A DNA stretch of 64,000 nt, taken from the NCBI RefSeq assembly GCF_011045025.1, contig NZ_JAAKZX010000026.1, forward strand, positions 1 through 64,000. Reading direction: 5' to 3'. The notes under the pieces were generated by a model that saw nothing but the letters and a program-made list of their open reading frames with translations, did no database searches and was not told where the DNA came from. The position numbers and the translations under genes were made by a program. Shown piece by piece: positions 1 through 7,789 of the stretch. The DNA is from Streptomyces ureilyticus. GTDB taxonomy: Bacteria > Actinomycetota > Actinomycetes > Streptomycetales > Streptomycetaceae. Numbering within the stretch: the first letter of the stretch is position 1; every line of letters begins with the position of its first letter.

Positions 1-404
1 GCCTGGTGTCGTAGCGGCGCCGGTCCGCCTCGATGACCACCATCTCCACGAGCAGGAGCTATCAGCAGGTGCACTCCGATGTCCCGCGCCTCGGCCTCAT
101 AGCACTCACCGACCCGGTCGGCCGTCGGCTCGTACGTCTGGAAGAGCGCCGCCGGCACACCGTCCAGCACCGCAAGAAACGCGTGATGCGTATCGAGGGA
201 GTCCAGTAGCTCGTACGTCTGAAGCACTTGCTCCTTGCTGAACCCGCCCATCCCCCAGAACCGCGCCCGTTCCGCGGTCACCCAGCCATGGATCACATCG
301 AGGTCGGCCTTCGGCTCGACCCGCAGAACGCGCACCGTGCCCAGTCCGTCCACGGCCTGCTCATGCACCGGCCGACGGCCATGCCCGTACGCCTCAGCCG
401 TCAT
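1..404 (-). CDS. Siderophore-type N-acetyltransferase (GNAT), 3' end outside window or broken
   Basis: The first ~115 codons resemble the IucB/MbtK-like acetyltransferases that acylate hydroxylamine or lysine groups during hydroxamate siderophore synthesis. The WGMGG stretch, the DTHHAFL stretch and the ALFQTYEP stretch before a GECY segment are typical. The ATG at 404 overlaps the stop of the acylase gene (ATGA), so the two are probably translationally coupled and under the same iron box. After about position 62 the frame no longer resembles the family, while another frame stays open to the window edge, so the gene may be frameshifted or fused. The end is not visible. Function is inferred from family resemblance; the break is only a suspicion. 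Confidence 0.6.
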   Translation of the reverse strand, partial: MTAEAYGHGRRPVHEQAVDGLGTVRVLRVEPKADLDVIHGWVTAERARFWGMGGFSKEQVLQTYELLDSLDTHHAFLAVLDGVPAALFQTYEPTADRVGECYEAEARDIGVHLLIAPARGDGGHRGGPAPLRHQ

Positions 405-2656
405 CGTTCGCCCTCATCGTCCTCGTCACGCTCCTCGCCCTCGTCGCCCTCGTCGCCCTCGTCGCCCTCGTCGCCCTCGTCATCGTGCTCCTTGGTCAGC
501 TGAGCGACGTCGGTGATCACTGGGACCAGATCTCCCCTGAGCCACAAGGAAAGTTGGTCGCCCTCGTGCGGTGACCCGGGAACGCCCGACGCGCCGAGCG
601 GGACCACCCAACGGCTGCTGTCACGGCACTCGATGTCCCATACGTAGCGGGCGGCGGGACCACGGGCCGCACGGTCGGTGATCCCGGGGACGGCGGAGGT
701 GCACAGCACGCAGTCGTGGTCGCCGGAGAGAGCGGGTCCACCGCTGTCCGCGGCCGACTCGTTCAGCGGAAGTGCGCGCCACGCGTCCAGGCGATGGGTG
801 TCACCCCAGGTGCCCTGCGGGGCGCCCGCGACCACCTCTTCCACGGCCGCCCGTACGACTTCGGCGCGGTCGATGCCGTACAACTCCCGTGCGGTGAGGA
901 GGTTTTCGAGGGCGTAGCCGATGCGCGGGACAAGGGCGAGCCAGGGGCGGAAGACCTCGGGGCAGGCCGGGGGCAGCCCGGTCAGGCAGGCCAGGGCGGG
1001 GTGTGCGGCGAGGCGTCGTACGACGGCGCTGCGCACGGCCGCGTACGTCGCCGCCTCCGTGCTGTCGGCCTCCATGTGGTGGTCCCAGCGCAGGAGCCGG
1101 TCGCGGAGGGCGTTGGCGTCGGGCGTGAGGTCGTCGAGGGCGGCGAGCCGGTCCAACAGGGCCTGGGCGGAACCGAGATGCGTGTCCATGTGGAGGGCGC
1201 CCATGTCCTCGACCGACCAGTCCTTCCTCCCCTCGAGGAGGTGGCGCAGGCGGGCCGCCCGGTGCGGGGCGGCGAACTCGACGCCGAGCGGGGTGGCCGG
1301 GCCGCGCTGGTTCGCCATCACGGCGATACCGTCGTCGACCGGGCCGCGCGGCATGGGGGCGTACCAGCCGCGCCACTCGTGACCGGGCTCCCAGGCGGGA
1401 ACGATCCGGATCCCGTTCTGCTCGTCCCGCACCGGCACGCGGCCCGCCACCCGGTGCAGCAGTCCGCCCTCGGTGTCGGCGGCGAGGACCACGTTGACGG
1501 GCTCGGCCCAGTCGTCGAACGCCCGGTCCACGTCCGCGACTTGGCGAGCCCGGAGCAGGGGGAGGAGCGCGCTGAAGCCGAGATCCTCGCTGACGCGCGG
1601 CGGGTAGCGGAGGCTGACGGGCCCGTCGTAGCCCTCCCGGCCATCCGTTCCCTCTCCGATTCCCTCTCTGATTCCCTCTCCGATTGCCTCTCCGATGATG
1701 ACGGGCCCGCGCTCGGTCTCGACGACCTCGACCTCGACGGGGTCACCGCCCGCCACCTCGACCGTCTCCGTGTGCCGGGACACGCTCCGCCACGCCCCGT
1801 CCGGACCGAGCGCCTCCACCCGTTCCCCAGAATCCCCGGACCTGCGCAGCCGCTCCCGGTACAGGTCTTGATAGTCGGCCATCGCATTGGTGATGGCCCA
1901 CGCCACTGTGCCCGTATGCCCGAAATGGGCGATGCCCGGAACACCTGGCACCGCGAGCCCGACCACGTCGAACTCCGGGCAGGACAGATGGACTTGCTGA
2001 TAGACGCCGGGTGCTTCGATGTAACGGTGGGGGTCGCCCGCGATGACCGGCCGGCCGTCGACGGTGCGCTCGCCCGTCACCAGCCACCCGTTGCTGCCGG
2101 ACGTACCGGGCCCGTCCGCGGCGAACAGCCCCACCGCCTCAGCCCCCAGCCTCCGTACGACCTCCTCCCGCCACAGCTTGGCGGGGAACCCGGCGAACAG
2201 GATATGGACGGCGAGCCAGACGCCCAGCGGGGTCCACGGTTCCCAGCGGCCGGGCGCCAGGCCGGTCGCCGCGAACTCCGGGGTGCGGGACGCCGCTTCG
2301 GCCAGGCCCGCGTTGACCCCGTCGACGTACGCCCGGACCCAGGCGGCCGTTTCGGGGTCGCGTCTCTCCAGAGCCGCTGAGCAGCGTCTCGCGGTGTCCT
2401 CGATCCGGGCCTGTCTCGCGAACCGGTCCCAGGCAAGGGCGTCGGCGCCGAGGAACGCGGCCGAGGTGCCCTGCGCCCGGTGCCGCTCGACCTCGAGCTG
2501 CCAGGCGCGGTCGGCGGCGGCGTTGCGCCCCTGCGCGAAGGCGAGTTCGTGTGCGCTGTCCGCGCGCAGGTGGGGGATCCCCCAGGCGTCGCGATAGGTC
2601 CCCGGGGCCGCGGGGACTCCGGGGGGTCCCGTGCTCAGGCGCTCTCCGGCGTCCAC
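401..2656 (-). CDS. Penicillin acylase family Ntn hydrolase
   Basis: A 751-residue protein of the penicillin amidase family, which self-cleaves to expose an N-terminal serine and hydrolyses amide bonds. The nucleophile is Ser188 in a GSNGW motif. The size fits the family, although no obvious signal peptide is seen, unlike periplasmic penicillin G acylases. The GTG start at 2656 has GGAGG 5 nt upstream and lies only 15 nt from the iron box. The partner genes (siderophore acetyltransferase and siderophore-interacting flavoprotein) suggest removal of an acyl group from a siderophore or its precursor, as PvdQ does for pyoverdine; this is inference. Odd points are a Gly-Glu repeat insert near residues 325-345 and an acidic Gly-Asp-Glu repeat tail. 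Confidence 0.85.
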   Translation of the reverse strand: MDAGERLSTGPPGVPAAPGTYRDAWGIPHLRADSAHELAFAQGRNAAADRAWQLEVERHRAQGTSAAFLGADALAWDRFARQARIEDTARRCSAALERRDPETAAWVRAYVDGVNAGLAEAASRTPEFAATGLAPGRWEPWTPLGVWLAVHILFAGFPAKLWREEVVRRLGAEAVGLFAADGPGTSGSNGWLVTGERTVDGRPVIAGDPHRYIEAPGVYQQVHLSCPEFDVVGLAVPGVPGIAHFGHTGTVAWAITNAMADYQDLYRERLRRSGDSGERVEALGPDGAWRSVSRHTETVEVAGGDPVEVEVVETERGPVIIGEAIGEGIREGIGEGTDGREGYDGPVSLRYPPRVSEDLGFSALLPLLRARQVADVDRAFDDWAEPVNVVLAADTEGGLLHRVAGRVPVRDEQNGIRIVPAWEPGHEWRGWYAPMPRGPVDDGIAVMANQRGPATPLGVEFAAPHRAARLRHLLEGRKDWSVEDMGALHMDTHLGSAQALLDRLAALDDLTPDANALRDRLLRWDHHMEADSTEAATYAAVRSAVVRRLAAHPALACLTGLPPACPEVFRPWLALVPRIGYALENLLTARELYGIDRAEVVRAAVEEVVAGAPQGTWGDTHRLDAWRALPLNESAADSGGPALSGDHDCVLCTSAVPGITDRAARGPAARYVWDIECRDSSRWVVPLGASGVPGSPHEGDQLSLWLRGDLVPVITDVAQLTKEHDDEGDEGDEGDEGDEGEERDEDDEGER

Positions 2657-2671
2657 AGCTCCTCCACAATT

Positions 2672-2690
2672 TTAGGTTAGGCTACCCTAA
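2672..2690. promoter_or_regulatory. Iron box (DmdR1/IdeR-type operator)
   Basis: The 19 bases TTAGGTTAGGCTACCCTAA match the actinobacterial iron box consensus TTAGGTTAGGCTMACCTAA apart from the weak central part of the second half. The site sits between the divergent starts of the acylase (GTG 2656) and the siderophore-interacting protein (ATG 2728) and should repress both when iron is plentiful. Confidence 0.9.
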
Positions 2691-2727
2691 CTACGACTGG
2701 TCGAAGTCGTATGGAGGGGTGGACGGA

Positions 2728-3465
2728 ATGGGGCAGGGTCACGGCTGGGAGGGCGCGGTCCTCAAGCTGCTGCGGGGCAAGGACTTCGTGTTCACGGTCA
2801 CGGGATCCGAGCAGGTCACCGAGCACTACCGGCGGCTCCACCTCACCGACGGCGGAATGCTCGCCGCGACCGGCGTCCACCCGACGATGTGGGTGCGGCT
2901 GTGGTTCGACAACGCGGGCAAGCCGCATCAGCGCGCTTACACGCTCGTCGACCCGGATCCGGCGGCGGGCACCTTCAGCCTTGAGTTCGCGCTCCACGAG
3001 GGGTGCGCCAGTGACTGGGCGCGGGCGGCGAAGCCCGGGGACACCATCGAGGCGACGGTCCAGGGCACGGGCTTCCAATGGCCCGAGCCCGCGCCCTCGC
3101 ACGTCTTCGCGATCGGCGACCCGGCGTCGCTGCCCGCGCTCAACTCCCTTATGGACGCGGCGGGTTCGGCCCCCGCCACGGTGTGGTTCGAGATGCCGTA
3201 CGACTCCCTGGACGGCCTTCCGCTGCGCCTGGACCCGTCCCGCCACGAGCTGCGCACGGTGCCGCGCCTGGGCTCCGGCGCGGAACTCGTCTCCCAGGTG
3301 CGCGCCGCCCTCCCCGACCTCCTCAAGGACCGGGACCCGGCCGAGACGTACGTCTGGATCGCCTCGGACACGGCGACGACGCGCTCACTCGCCGCGTACG
3401 TCCGCAAGGAACTGTCGGTCCCGAAGCAGCGGGTGCACGCCCTGGGGTACTGGCGGGAGGGGTGA
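2728..3465 (+). CDS. Siderophore-interacting protein (FAD-dependent ferric reductase family)
   Basis: A 245-residue cytoplasmic flavoprotein of the SIP/ViuB family, which reduces ferric siderophores with NAD(P)H to release iron. The N-terminal FAD-binding barrel carries the RAYTL motif (residues 69-73) that contacts the flavin. The C-terminal half holds the ferredoxin-reductase-like nucleotide fold, with the YVWIASDTATTRSL segment near residue 210 characteristic of the family. The ATG at 2728 has GGAGG about 10 nt upstream and follows the iron box by 37 nt, so expression is expected only under iron limitation. It is divergent from the acylase/acetyltransferase pair. Confidence 0.9.
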   Translation: MGQGHGWEGAVLKLLRGKDFVFTVTGSEQVTEHYRRLHLTDGGMLAATGVHPTMWVRLWFDNAGKPHQRAYTLVDPDPAAGTFSLEFALHEGCASDWARAAKPGDTIEATVQGTGFQWPEPAPSHVFAIGDPASLPALNSLMDAAGSAPATVWFEMPYDSLDGLPLRLDPSRHELRTVPRLGSGAELVSQVRAALPDLLKDRDPAETYVWIASDTATTRSLAAYVRKELSVPKQRVHALGYWREG

Positions 3466-3527
3466 GCGTGGTGTTCAGCGAGTGTGGAGGGCCGTGCGCC
3501 GGGCGGGCGTGAAGAGCCCTACGGGGC

Positions 3528-3533
3528 GATGCT
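3528..3533 (+). promoter_or_regulatory. -10-like hexamer GATGCT, 6 nt before a start codon
   Basis: GATGCT ends exactly 6 nt before ATG 3540, and no Shine-Dalgarno sequence fits between them. This spacing would start transcription at or next to the A of the start codon, as in leaderless actinobacterial genes. The hexamer is the weakest of the four in this cluster. Confidence 0.35.
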
Positions 3534-3539
3534 CGAAGT

Positions 3540-4163
3540 ATGGACGTGACCCTTCACCTCGCTCAGCAGCCCGAAGCCGATGAACTCCTCGGGCGCAGTC
3601 CGCTGGCCGCGCTGGTCGGAATGCTGCTGGACCAGCAGATTCCGATGGAGTGGGCCTTCGCGGGCCCGTACACCATCGCCCAGCGGATGAGCACGGACGA
3701 TCTCGACGCACACGAGATCGCGGCATACGACCCCGAGGCCTTCGCCGCCCTCCTCGCCACCAAGCCGGCCGTGCACCGCTACCCCGGCTCGATGGCCAAG
3801 CGGATCCAGCAGCTGTGCCAGTACCTCGTGGAGCACTACGACGGCGACGCCGCCGCCCTCTGGAAGAACGCGGCGAGCGGCACGGAACTCCTCACCCGCC
3901 TGAACTCCCTCCCTGGCTTCGGCACCCAGAAGTCCCAGATCTTCCTGGCCCTCCTGGGCAAACAACTCGGCGTACGCCCCCAGGGCTGGCGCGAGGCCGC
4001 CGGCGCATACGGCGCCCCCGAGTCCTTCCGCTCGGTCGCCGACATCACGGGTCCCGAGTCCCTGGCGAAGGTACGGGCACACAAGCAGGAGCTGAAGGCG
4101 GCGGCTAAGGCGGCGAAGGGTTCGGGGTCGGGCAAGCCCTCGGGCAAGTCCCCCAATAAGTAG
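3540..4163 (+). CDS. HhH-GPD-type base-excision repair family protein
   Basis: A 207-residue protein of the HhH-GPD superfamily (EndoIII/MutY/AlkA fold), a short form common in Streptomyces. The LLDQQIPMEWAFAGP block (residues 29-43) and the helix-hairpin-helix LPGFGTQKSQIFLALLG (124-140) are clear. The Asp that normally follows the hairpin by about 15-20 residues and acts in catalysis is not evident, because the segment reads KQLGVRPQGW, so glycosylase activity is uncertain. The C-terminus is a Lys/Ala/Gly/Ser-rich tail that could bind DNA non-specifically. The gene appears leaderless and stands alone between the siderophore module and the maleylpyruvate isomerase-like gene. Confidence 0.8.
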   Translation: MDVTLHLAQQPEADELLGRSPLAALVGMLLDQQIPMEWAFAGPYTIAQRMSTDDLDAHEIAAYDPEAFAALLATKPAVHRYPGSMAKRIQQLCQYLVEHYDGDAAALWKNAASGTELLTRLNSLPGFGTQKSQIFLALLGKQLGVRPQGWREAAGAYGAPESFRSVADITGPESLAKVRAHKQELKAAAKAAKGSGSGKPSGKSPNK

Positions 4164-4186
4164 GGGACTTCCGGTGGCGTGGCGCC

Positions 4187-4192
4187 TAGCGT
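4187..4192 (+). promoter_or_regulatory. -10 hexamer TAGCGT, 6 nt before ATG
   Basis: TAGCGT matches the Streptomyces TANNNT -10 pattern and ends exactly 6 nt before ATG 4199. No ribosome-binding site intervenes, so a leaderless transcript is likely. Confidence 0.5.
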
Positions 4193-4198
4193 CGCCGC

Positions 4199-5041
4199 AT
4201 GACGACCTCCTTCGGGCCTGCCATCGACACCCGTCCCCTCTTCGTGCGGGAGCGCCGGGCGCTGCTCGGCCTTCTCGGCTCGCTGGAGGCCGGGGACTGG
4301 GGGCGGCCGACAGTCTGCCCGGGGTGGGACGTGCACGATGTGGTCGGCCATGTCCTCAACGACTACATGCGCCGCCTCTCGGGCCTCCGGGACGGATGGA
4401 CCGGTGCCGTGTTCGCCGACGACGAGACGCTGCCCGCGTACGTGGCGCGCGTGAACGGGCTCTTCGTCGAGGCCACGCGCCAGTGCAGCCCGCGCCTGAT
4501 GGTCGAGTTGCTCGCACACCTCGGCCCGCAGCTCGACGAGGTCTGGGCCGGCGTCCGGCTCGATGCCCCCGCCGGCGTCGATGTGTCGTGGGCCTCCACG
4601 GACGAGCCGAGTCCCGCCTGGCTGGACATCGCCCGCGAGTACACGGAGTTCTGGGTGCACCAGCAGCAGATCCGCGACGCTGTAGACCGCCCCGGTGCCG
4701 ACGAGCCGGAGCTGCTCGGCCCGGTGATCGACACGTTCCTGCGCGCCCTGCCGCACACGCTTCGTACCGTGGACCGGCCGCGGGGAACGACCGTACGTTT
4801 CGACGTCACCGGCCCCGCGGGCGGCACCTGGTGGGCCATCCGGGACGCCGACCGCTGGCTTCCCGGCGCGCCGGGCGCGTCCGGCGGGGAGGCCGCCGCA
4901 CGGGTGACGATGGACCAGGACACCCTCTGGCGGCTGGCCAGCCGGGGCATCCTCCCGGAAGAGGCCCGGCGCCGGTCCGTACTGGCGGGGGACGAGCCCC
5001 TGACCATGGCCGCGACCATGCTCCTCGCGGTGGTGGCGTGA
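4199..5041 (+). CDS. Maleylpyruvate isomerase family mycothiol-dependent enzyme
   Basis: A 280-residue protein of the TIGR03083/MDMPI family. It has an N-terminal DinB-like four-helix bundle that in relatives binds a metal through three histidines, and a C-terminal alpha/beta domain. The opening WGRPTVCPGWDVHDVVGHVLND segment (near residue 40) is the family hallmark and includes the first metal-ligand His. Members use mycothiol as cofactor for isomerisation or transfer reactions, but the substrate of this one is unknown. It is probably transcribed leaderlessly from its own promoter. Four other DinB-fold proteins occur in the window. Confidence 0.8.
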   Translation: MTTSFGPAIDTRPLFVRERRALLGLLGSLEAGDWGRPTVCPGWDVHDVVGHVLNDYMRRLSGLRDGWTGAVFADDETLPAYVARVNGLFVEATRQCSPRLMVELLAHLGPQLDEVWAGVRLDAPAGVDVSWASTDEPSPAWLDIAREYTEFWVHQQQIRDAVDRPGADEPELLGPVIDTFLRALPHTLRTVDRPRGTTVRFDVTGPAGGTWWAIRDADRWLPGAPGASGGEAAARVTMDQDTLWRLASRGILPEEARRRSVLAGDEPLTMAATMLLAVVA

Positions 5042-5218
5042 GCGCCAGACAGTGGCGTCCGGCTCGTGCGTTTCACGACGTGTTTCCGGTTTGTTCAGGC
5101 CCCGCTCAGTAGGAACACACCAAGCCGACCTTGCGGAATTACCTTTTCATTCTGCTTTGCGGCGTGATTTCCAGGGGCCACTACGCCGCCTTGGCTGCGC
5201 CCGGAAGGTCATGACCGG

Positions 5219-5224
5219 TAGGCT
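5219..5224 (+). promoter_or_regulatory. -10 hexamer TAGGCT, 6 nt before GTG
   Basis: TAGGCT fits TANNNT and ends exactly 6 nt before GTG 5231, again with no ribosome-binding site. A leaderless transcript is inferred. Confidence 0.5.
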
Positions 5225-5230
5225 TTCCGT

Positions 5231-5527
5231 GTGATCTTCAAGCGCATCGGAAACGGCCGGCCGTACCCCGACCACGGCCGGGAAAGCACCCGGCAGTGGG
5301 CGGATGTCGCGCCGCGCCCGGTCCGCCTCGATCAGCTGGTGACGACCAAGGGCCAGCTCGACCTGGAAACGCTGCTCGCCGAGGACTCGACGTTCTACGG
5401 CGACCTCTTCGCGCACGTCGTGAAGTGGCAGGGCGACCTGTACCTGGAGGACGGCCTGCACAGAGCCGTCCGCGCCGCGCTCCAGCAGCGCCAGGTGCTG
5501 CACGCCAGGGTCCTCGAACTCGACTGA
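5231..5527 (+). CDS. Small conserved actinobacterial protein, VapB-antitoxin-like annotation
   Basis: A 98-residue protein of a type widely conserved in Streptomyces and sometimes labelled VapB-family antitoxin. It begins with the MIFKRIGNGRPYPDHG segment and ends in a compact helical region (GLHRAVRAALQQRQVLHARV). No toxin gene (PIN domain) lies beside it, so an antitoxin role is not supported by the context. The GTG start is fixed by the appropriately placed -10 hexamer. It precedes the LytR_C protein gene by 99 nt. Function is unknown. Confidence 0.75.
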   Translation: MIFKRIGNGRPYPDHGRESTRQWADVAPRPVRLDQLVTTKGQLDLETLLAEDSTFYGDLFAHVVKWQGDLYLEDGLHRAVRAALQQRQVLHARVLELD

Positions 5528-5614
5528 GCGCCCCCTCCGCGTGCCCGTTGGGCCTTTCGGCTGGACTGAGCGCCGGGCGATGATCGTCTAGTAGGCATAA
5601 CCACTCAGGCGCAC

Positions 5615-5620
5615 TACGCT
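5615..5620 (+). promoter_or_regulatory. -10 hexamer TACGCT, 6 nt before ATG
   Basis: TACGCT fits TANNNT and ends exactly 6 nt before ATG 5627. This is the fourth gene in a row with this layout. Confidence 0.5.
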
Positions 5621-5626
5621 GCGCTT

Positions 5627-6274
5627 ATGAGCATGCTGACTCCCCCTGGGATGGGCGGCCAGTACAAGATCACGGGGGACAAGTACCCGCGGATGCGCCG
5701 CAACCGCGGGCGCCGCAGGCTCGCGTTCGCGGTCGTCGGCTCCGCCGCCGCACTCGGTCTGCTCGGCTGGGGAACGCTGCAGCTCATCGACGTGTTCACC
5801 GGCAGCGGCGACAAGGCCGGTGCGGTGGGCGCGGCACCGGACTGCACGCCCTCGCCGTCACCGTCCGCCTCGCAGGCGCCGGTCAAAGCCCTCCCCAAAC
5901 CCGGCCAGATCACCGTGAACGTCCTCAACGCCACGCCCCGCAGCGGCCTCGCCAAGAGCACCGCGGACGAACTCAAGAAGCGCGGCTTCAAGATCGGCGA
6001 GGTGGGCAACGCGACGAAGGAGTACGACAAGAAGGTCAAGGGCACCGGGATGCTGCTCGGCTCCGCGGCGGCCGCCGACACCGCGCTCCCCGTACTCCGC
6101 ACTCAACTGGCCGACGCCCGGCTGAAGACCGACACCCGTACGAAGCCCGCCGAGGTCGACCTCGTCATCGGCACCGGCTTCAAGGCGCTGACGCCGAAGG
6201 CGGCCGCCGACAAGGCCCTGACCACGCTGGCCGATCCGAAGCCGACGCCGTCACCGACTAAGCAGGGGTGTTAG
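5627..6274 (+). CDS. LytR C-terminal domain membrane protein
   Basis: A 215-residue envelope protein. Residues 1-30 are basic and cytoplasmic, about 32-55 form one membrane helix (LAFAVVGSAAALGLLGWGTLQLI), then a Ser/Pro-rich linker leads to a LytR_C domain (about residues 100-200) that begins ITVNVLNATPRSGLA. LytR_C domains occur on cell-wall-associated proteins and are thought to bind wall or teichoic-acid-type material; no LytR-CpsA-Psr catalytic domain is present. The gene is convergent with upp and appears leaderless. Confidence 0.85.
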   Translation: MSMLTPPGMGGQYKITGDKYPRMRRNRGRRRLAFAVVGSAAALGLLGWGTLQLIDVFTGSGDKAGAVGAAPDCTPSPSPSASQAPVKALPKPGQITVNVLNATPRSGLAKSTADELKKRGFKIGEVGNATKEYDKKVKGTGMLLGSAAAADTALPVLRTQLADARLKTDTRTKPAEVDLVIGTGFKALTPKAAADKALTTLADPKPTPSPTKQGC

Positions 6275-6376
6275 CCCGCCCAGCCGCCGGTCAAAAGGAC
6301 CACGGGCCACGCGGGTCAAACGGACCACGGGCCAGCGGCCAACGAAGCCAGCGGGCCTTCGGCCCGGTTCGGCCGG

Positions 6377-7012
6377 CTACTCGGCGGACCCGTACATCCG
6401 GTCCCCCGCGTCCCCGAGGCCCGGCACGATGTAGCCGTGCTCGTTGAGCCGCTCGTCGACGGACGCCGTCACGACGGTCACCGGCGTGCCGGCCAGCTCG
6501 CGTTCCATGACCTCGACGCCCTCGGGGGCGGCCAGGAGCACCACGGCGGTCACGTCGTCGGCGCCGCGCTTGATCAGCTCCGTGATGGCCGCGACGAGGG
6601 TGCCGCCCGTGGCGAGCATGGGGTCGAGCACGTACACCTGGCGGCCGGAGAGGTCCTCTGGCATGCGGTTCGCGTACGTGGAGGCCTGGAGCGTCTCCTC
6701 GTTGCGGATCATGCCCAGGAAGCCCACCTCGGCGGTCGGCAGCAGACGCACCATGCCGTCCAGCATGCCGAGGCCGGCCCGCAGGATCGGTACGACCAGG
6801 GGGCGCGGGTGGGACAGCTTGACGCCGGTGGTCCCGGCCACCGGCGTCACGATGTCGACCTGCTCCGTACGCACGTCACGGGTGGCCTCGTAGGCGAGCA
6901 GGGTGACCAGTTCGTCGGCCAGCCGCCGGAAGGTCGGGGAGTCGGTGCGCTGGTCGCGCAGCGTGGTGAGCTTATGGGCGACCAGAGGGTGGTCGACGAC
7001 GTGAAGACGCAT
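6377..7012 (-). CDS. upp: Uracil phosphoribosyltransferase
   Basis: A 211-residue cytosolic enzyme that makes UMP from uracil and PRPP in pyrimidine salvage. The PRPP-binding loop [14 protein letters not shown] (residues 127-139) and the [12 protein letters not shown] block (75-86) are diagnostic, and the length is normal for the family. The start [11 protein letters not shown] at 7012 is chosen because homologues begin there; the open frame continues upstream in Gly/Arg-rich sequence that is not protein-like. It is convergent with the LytR_C gene and divergent from the 7118 gene. Confidence 0.97.
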   Translation of the reverse strand: MRLHVVDHPLVAHKLTTLRDQRTDSPTFRRLADELVTLLAYEATRDVRTEQVDIVTPVAGTTGVKLSHPRPLVVPILRAGLGMLDGMVRLLPTAEVGFLGMIRNEETLQASTYANRMPEDLSGRQVYVLDPMLATGGTLVAAITELIKRGADDVTAVVLLAAPEGVEVMERELAGTPVTVVTASVDERLNEHGYIVPGLGDAGDRMYGSAE

Positions 7013-7117
7013 GCGCCCAGGGTATCCGGGCCCCACCGCCACGCCCCCGCAAACCCGAACCGGCATCAAACGGCCCGACCGGGGGAAGGTGCCAGGGACG
7101 GACTGGGGTGGTGACCT

Positions 7118-7789
7118 ATGCGGAACGGGGAACAGAACCAGGTGGCCTCCGACCGACGCCGGGGGCCCACGAACAGCGCCGCGCCGCGGGGGACCTCCGG
7201 TCGGGGAACCACGGGGGCGGCGGGCAGCTCCGTCCCGCGGGAGACCTCCGGTCAGGGAACCGCGGGAGAGCCTGCGGGCGGCTCCGCCCCGCACGGAACC
7301 CCCAGTTGGCCGACTCCGCAGAAAAATTCCGAAGCGTCCGCACCACGCGAAATCGCCGACTCCACGCCCGTACAGCGAAAGGCCGGCGGGTCCTCCGCCG
7401 CCGCGCCGCACAGGACCGGCCCCGCAAGCCCTCCGCAGGAGTCCGCCCCGCACAGGACCCGCCCCGGAAACCCTCCGCAGCAGAACCCAAGGAGGCCCGC
7501 CGCACGGAGCGACCCGTACGACACCGCCGCCGGAAGTTCCCCGACGGGCCCGCAAGGCCCGTCAGAAACGGCCGCCGGAGGCTCGCCTGGCCCGGGCGCC
7601 GCCGGAGGCGTTGGCGGCGTGAGTGGCGGGGGCGGCGTGGCCGAAAGTGACGCCGAGCGGCGTAGGCGGCGGGCTCAGTTTTTGCGGGACCTTGCCGAGG
7701 CGCGGGAATTGCGGGACCGGGTGCAGCCGCGGCGGGCGAAGACCGCGCGGTTGCGGCACGCCATGCGGATGCGCACGTTCCGCTGGTAG
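7118..7789 (+). CDS. Low-complexity protein with a short conserved basic C-terminus
   Basis: Only the last ~45 residues ([21 protein letters not shown] through RMRTFRW) look conserved. Short proteins ending this way are common beside tadA and upp in Streptomyces (from memory). The upstream ~175 codons are Gly/Ser/Pro/Arg-rich low-complexity sequence, and nearby frames are equally open, so the true start may be GTG 7619 or GTG 7637, giving a peptide of only 51-57 residues. The C-terminal segment should form a highly basic helix. Function unknown; the existence of the C-terminal peptide is well supported, the long form is not. Confidence 0.5.
   Translation: MRNGEQNQVASDRRRGPTNSAAPRGTSGRGTTGAAGSSVPRETSGQGTAGEPAGGSAPHGTPSWPTPQKNSEASAPREIADSTPVQRKAGGSSAAAPHRTGPASPPQESAPHRTRPGNPPQQNPRRPAARSDPYDTAAGSSPTGPQGPSETAAGGSPGPGAAGGVGGVSGGGGVAESDAERRRRRAQFLRDLAEARELRDRVQPRRAKTARLRHAMRMRTFRW

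Noticed and set aside
716..2380. Long plus-strand frame opposite the acylase gene
   Set aside because: It is an antisense shadow produced by high third-position GC; its product has no protein-like pattern, whereas the minus frame has the Ntn hydrolase motifs.
401..2656. Beta-lactam biosynthesis or resistance gene
   Set aside because: The family name is historical. The iron box and siderophore neighbours point to iron metabolism, and no other beta-lactam gene is present.
5231..5527. Type II toxin-antitoxin module
   Set aside because: The VapB label is sometimes used for this family, but no PIN-domain toxin or other toxin gene is adjacent.
7011..7622. Alternative plus-strand frames over 7.0-7.6 kb
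   Set aside because: All three frames are open and Arg/Pro/Gly-rich; only the C-terminal part of the 7118 frame shows a conserved pattern.
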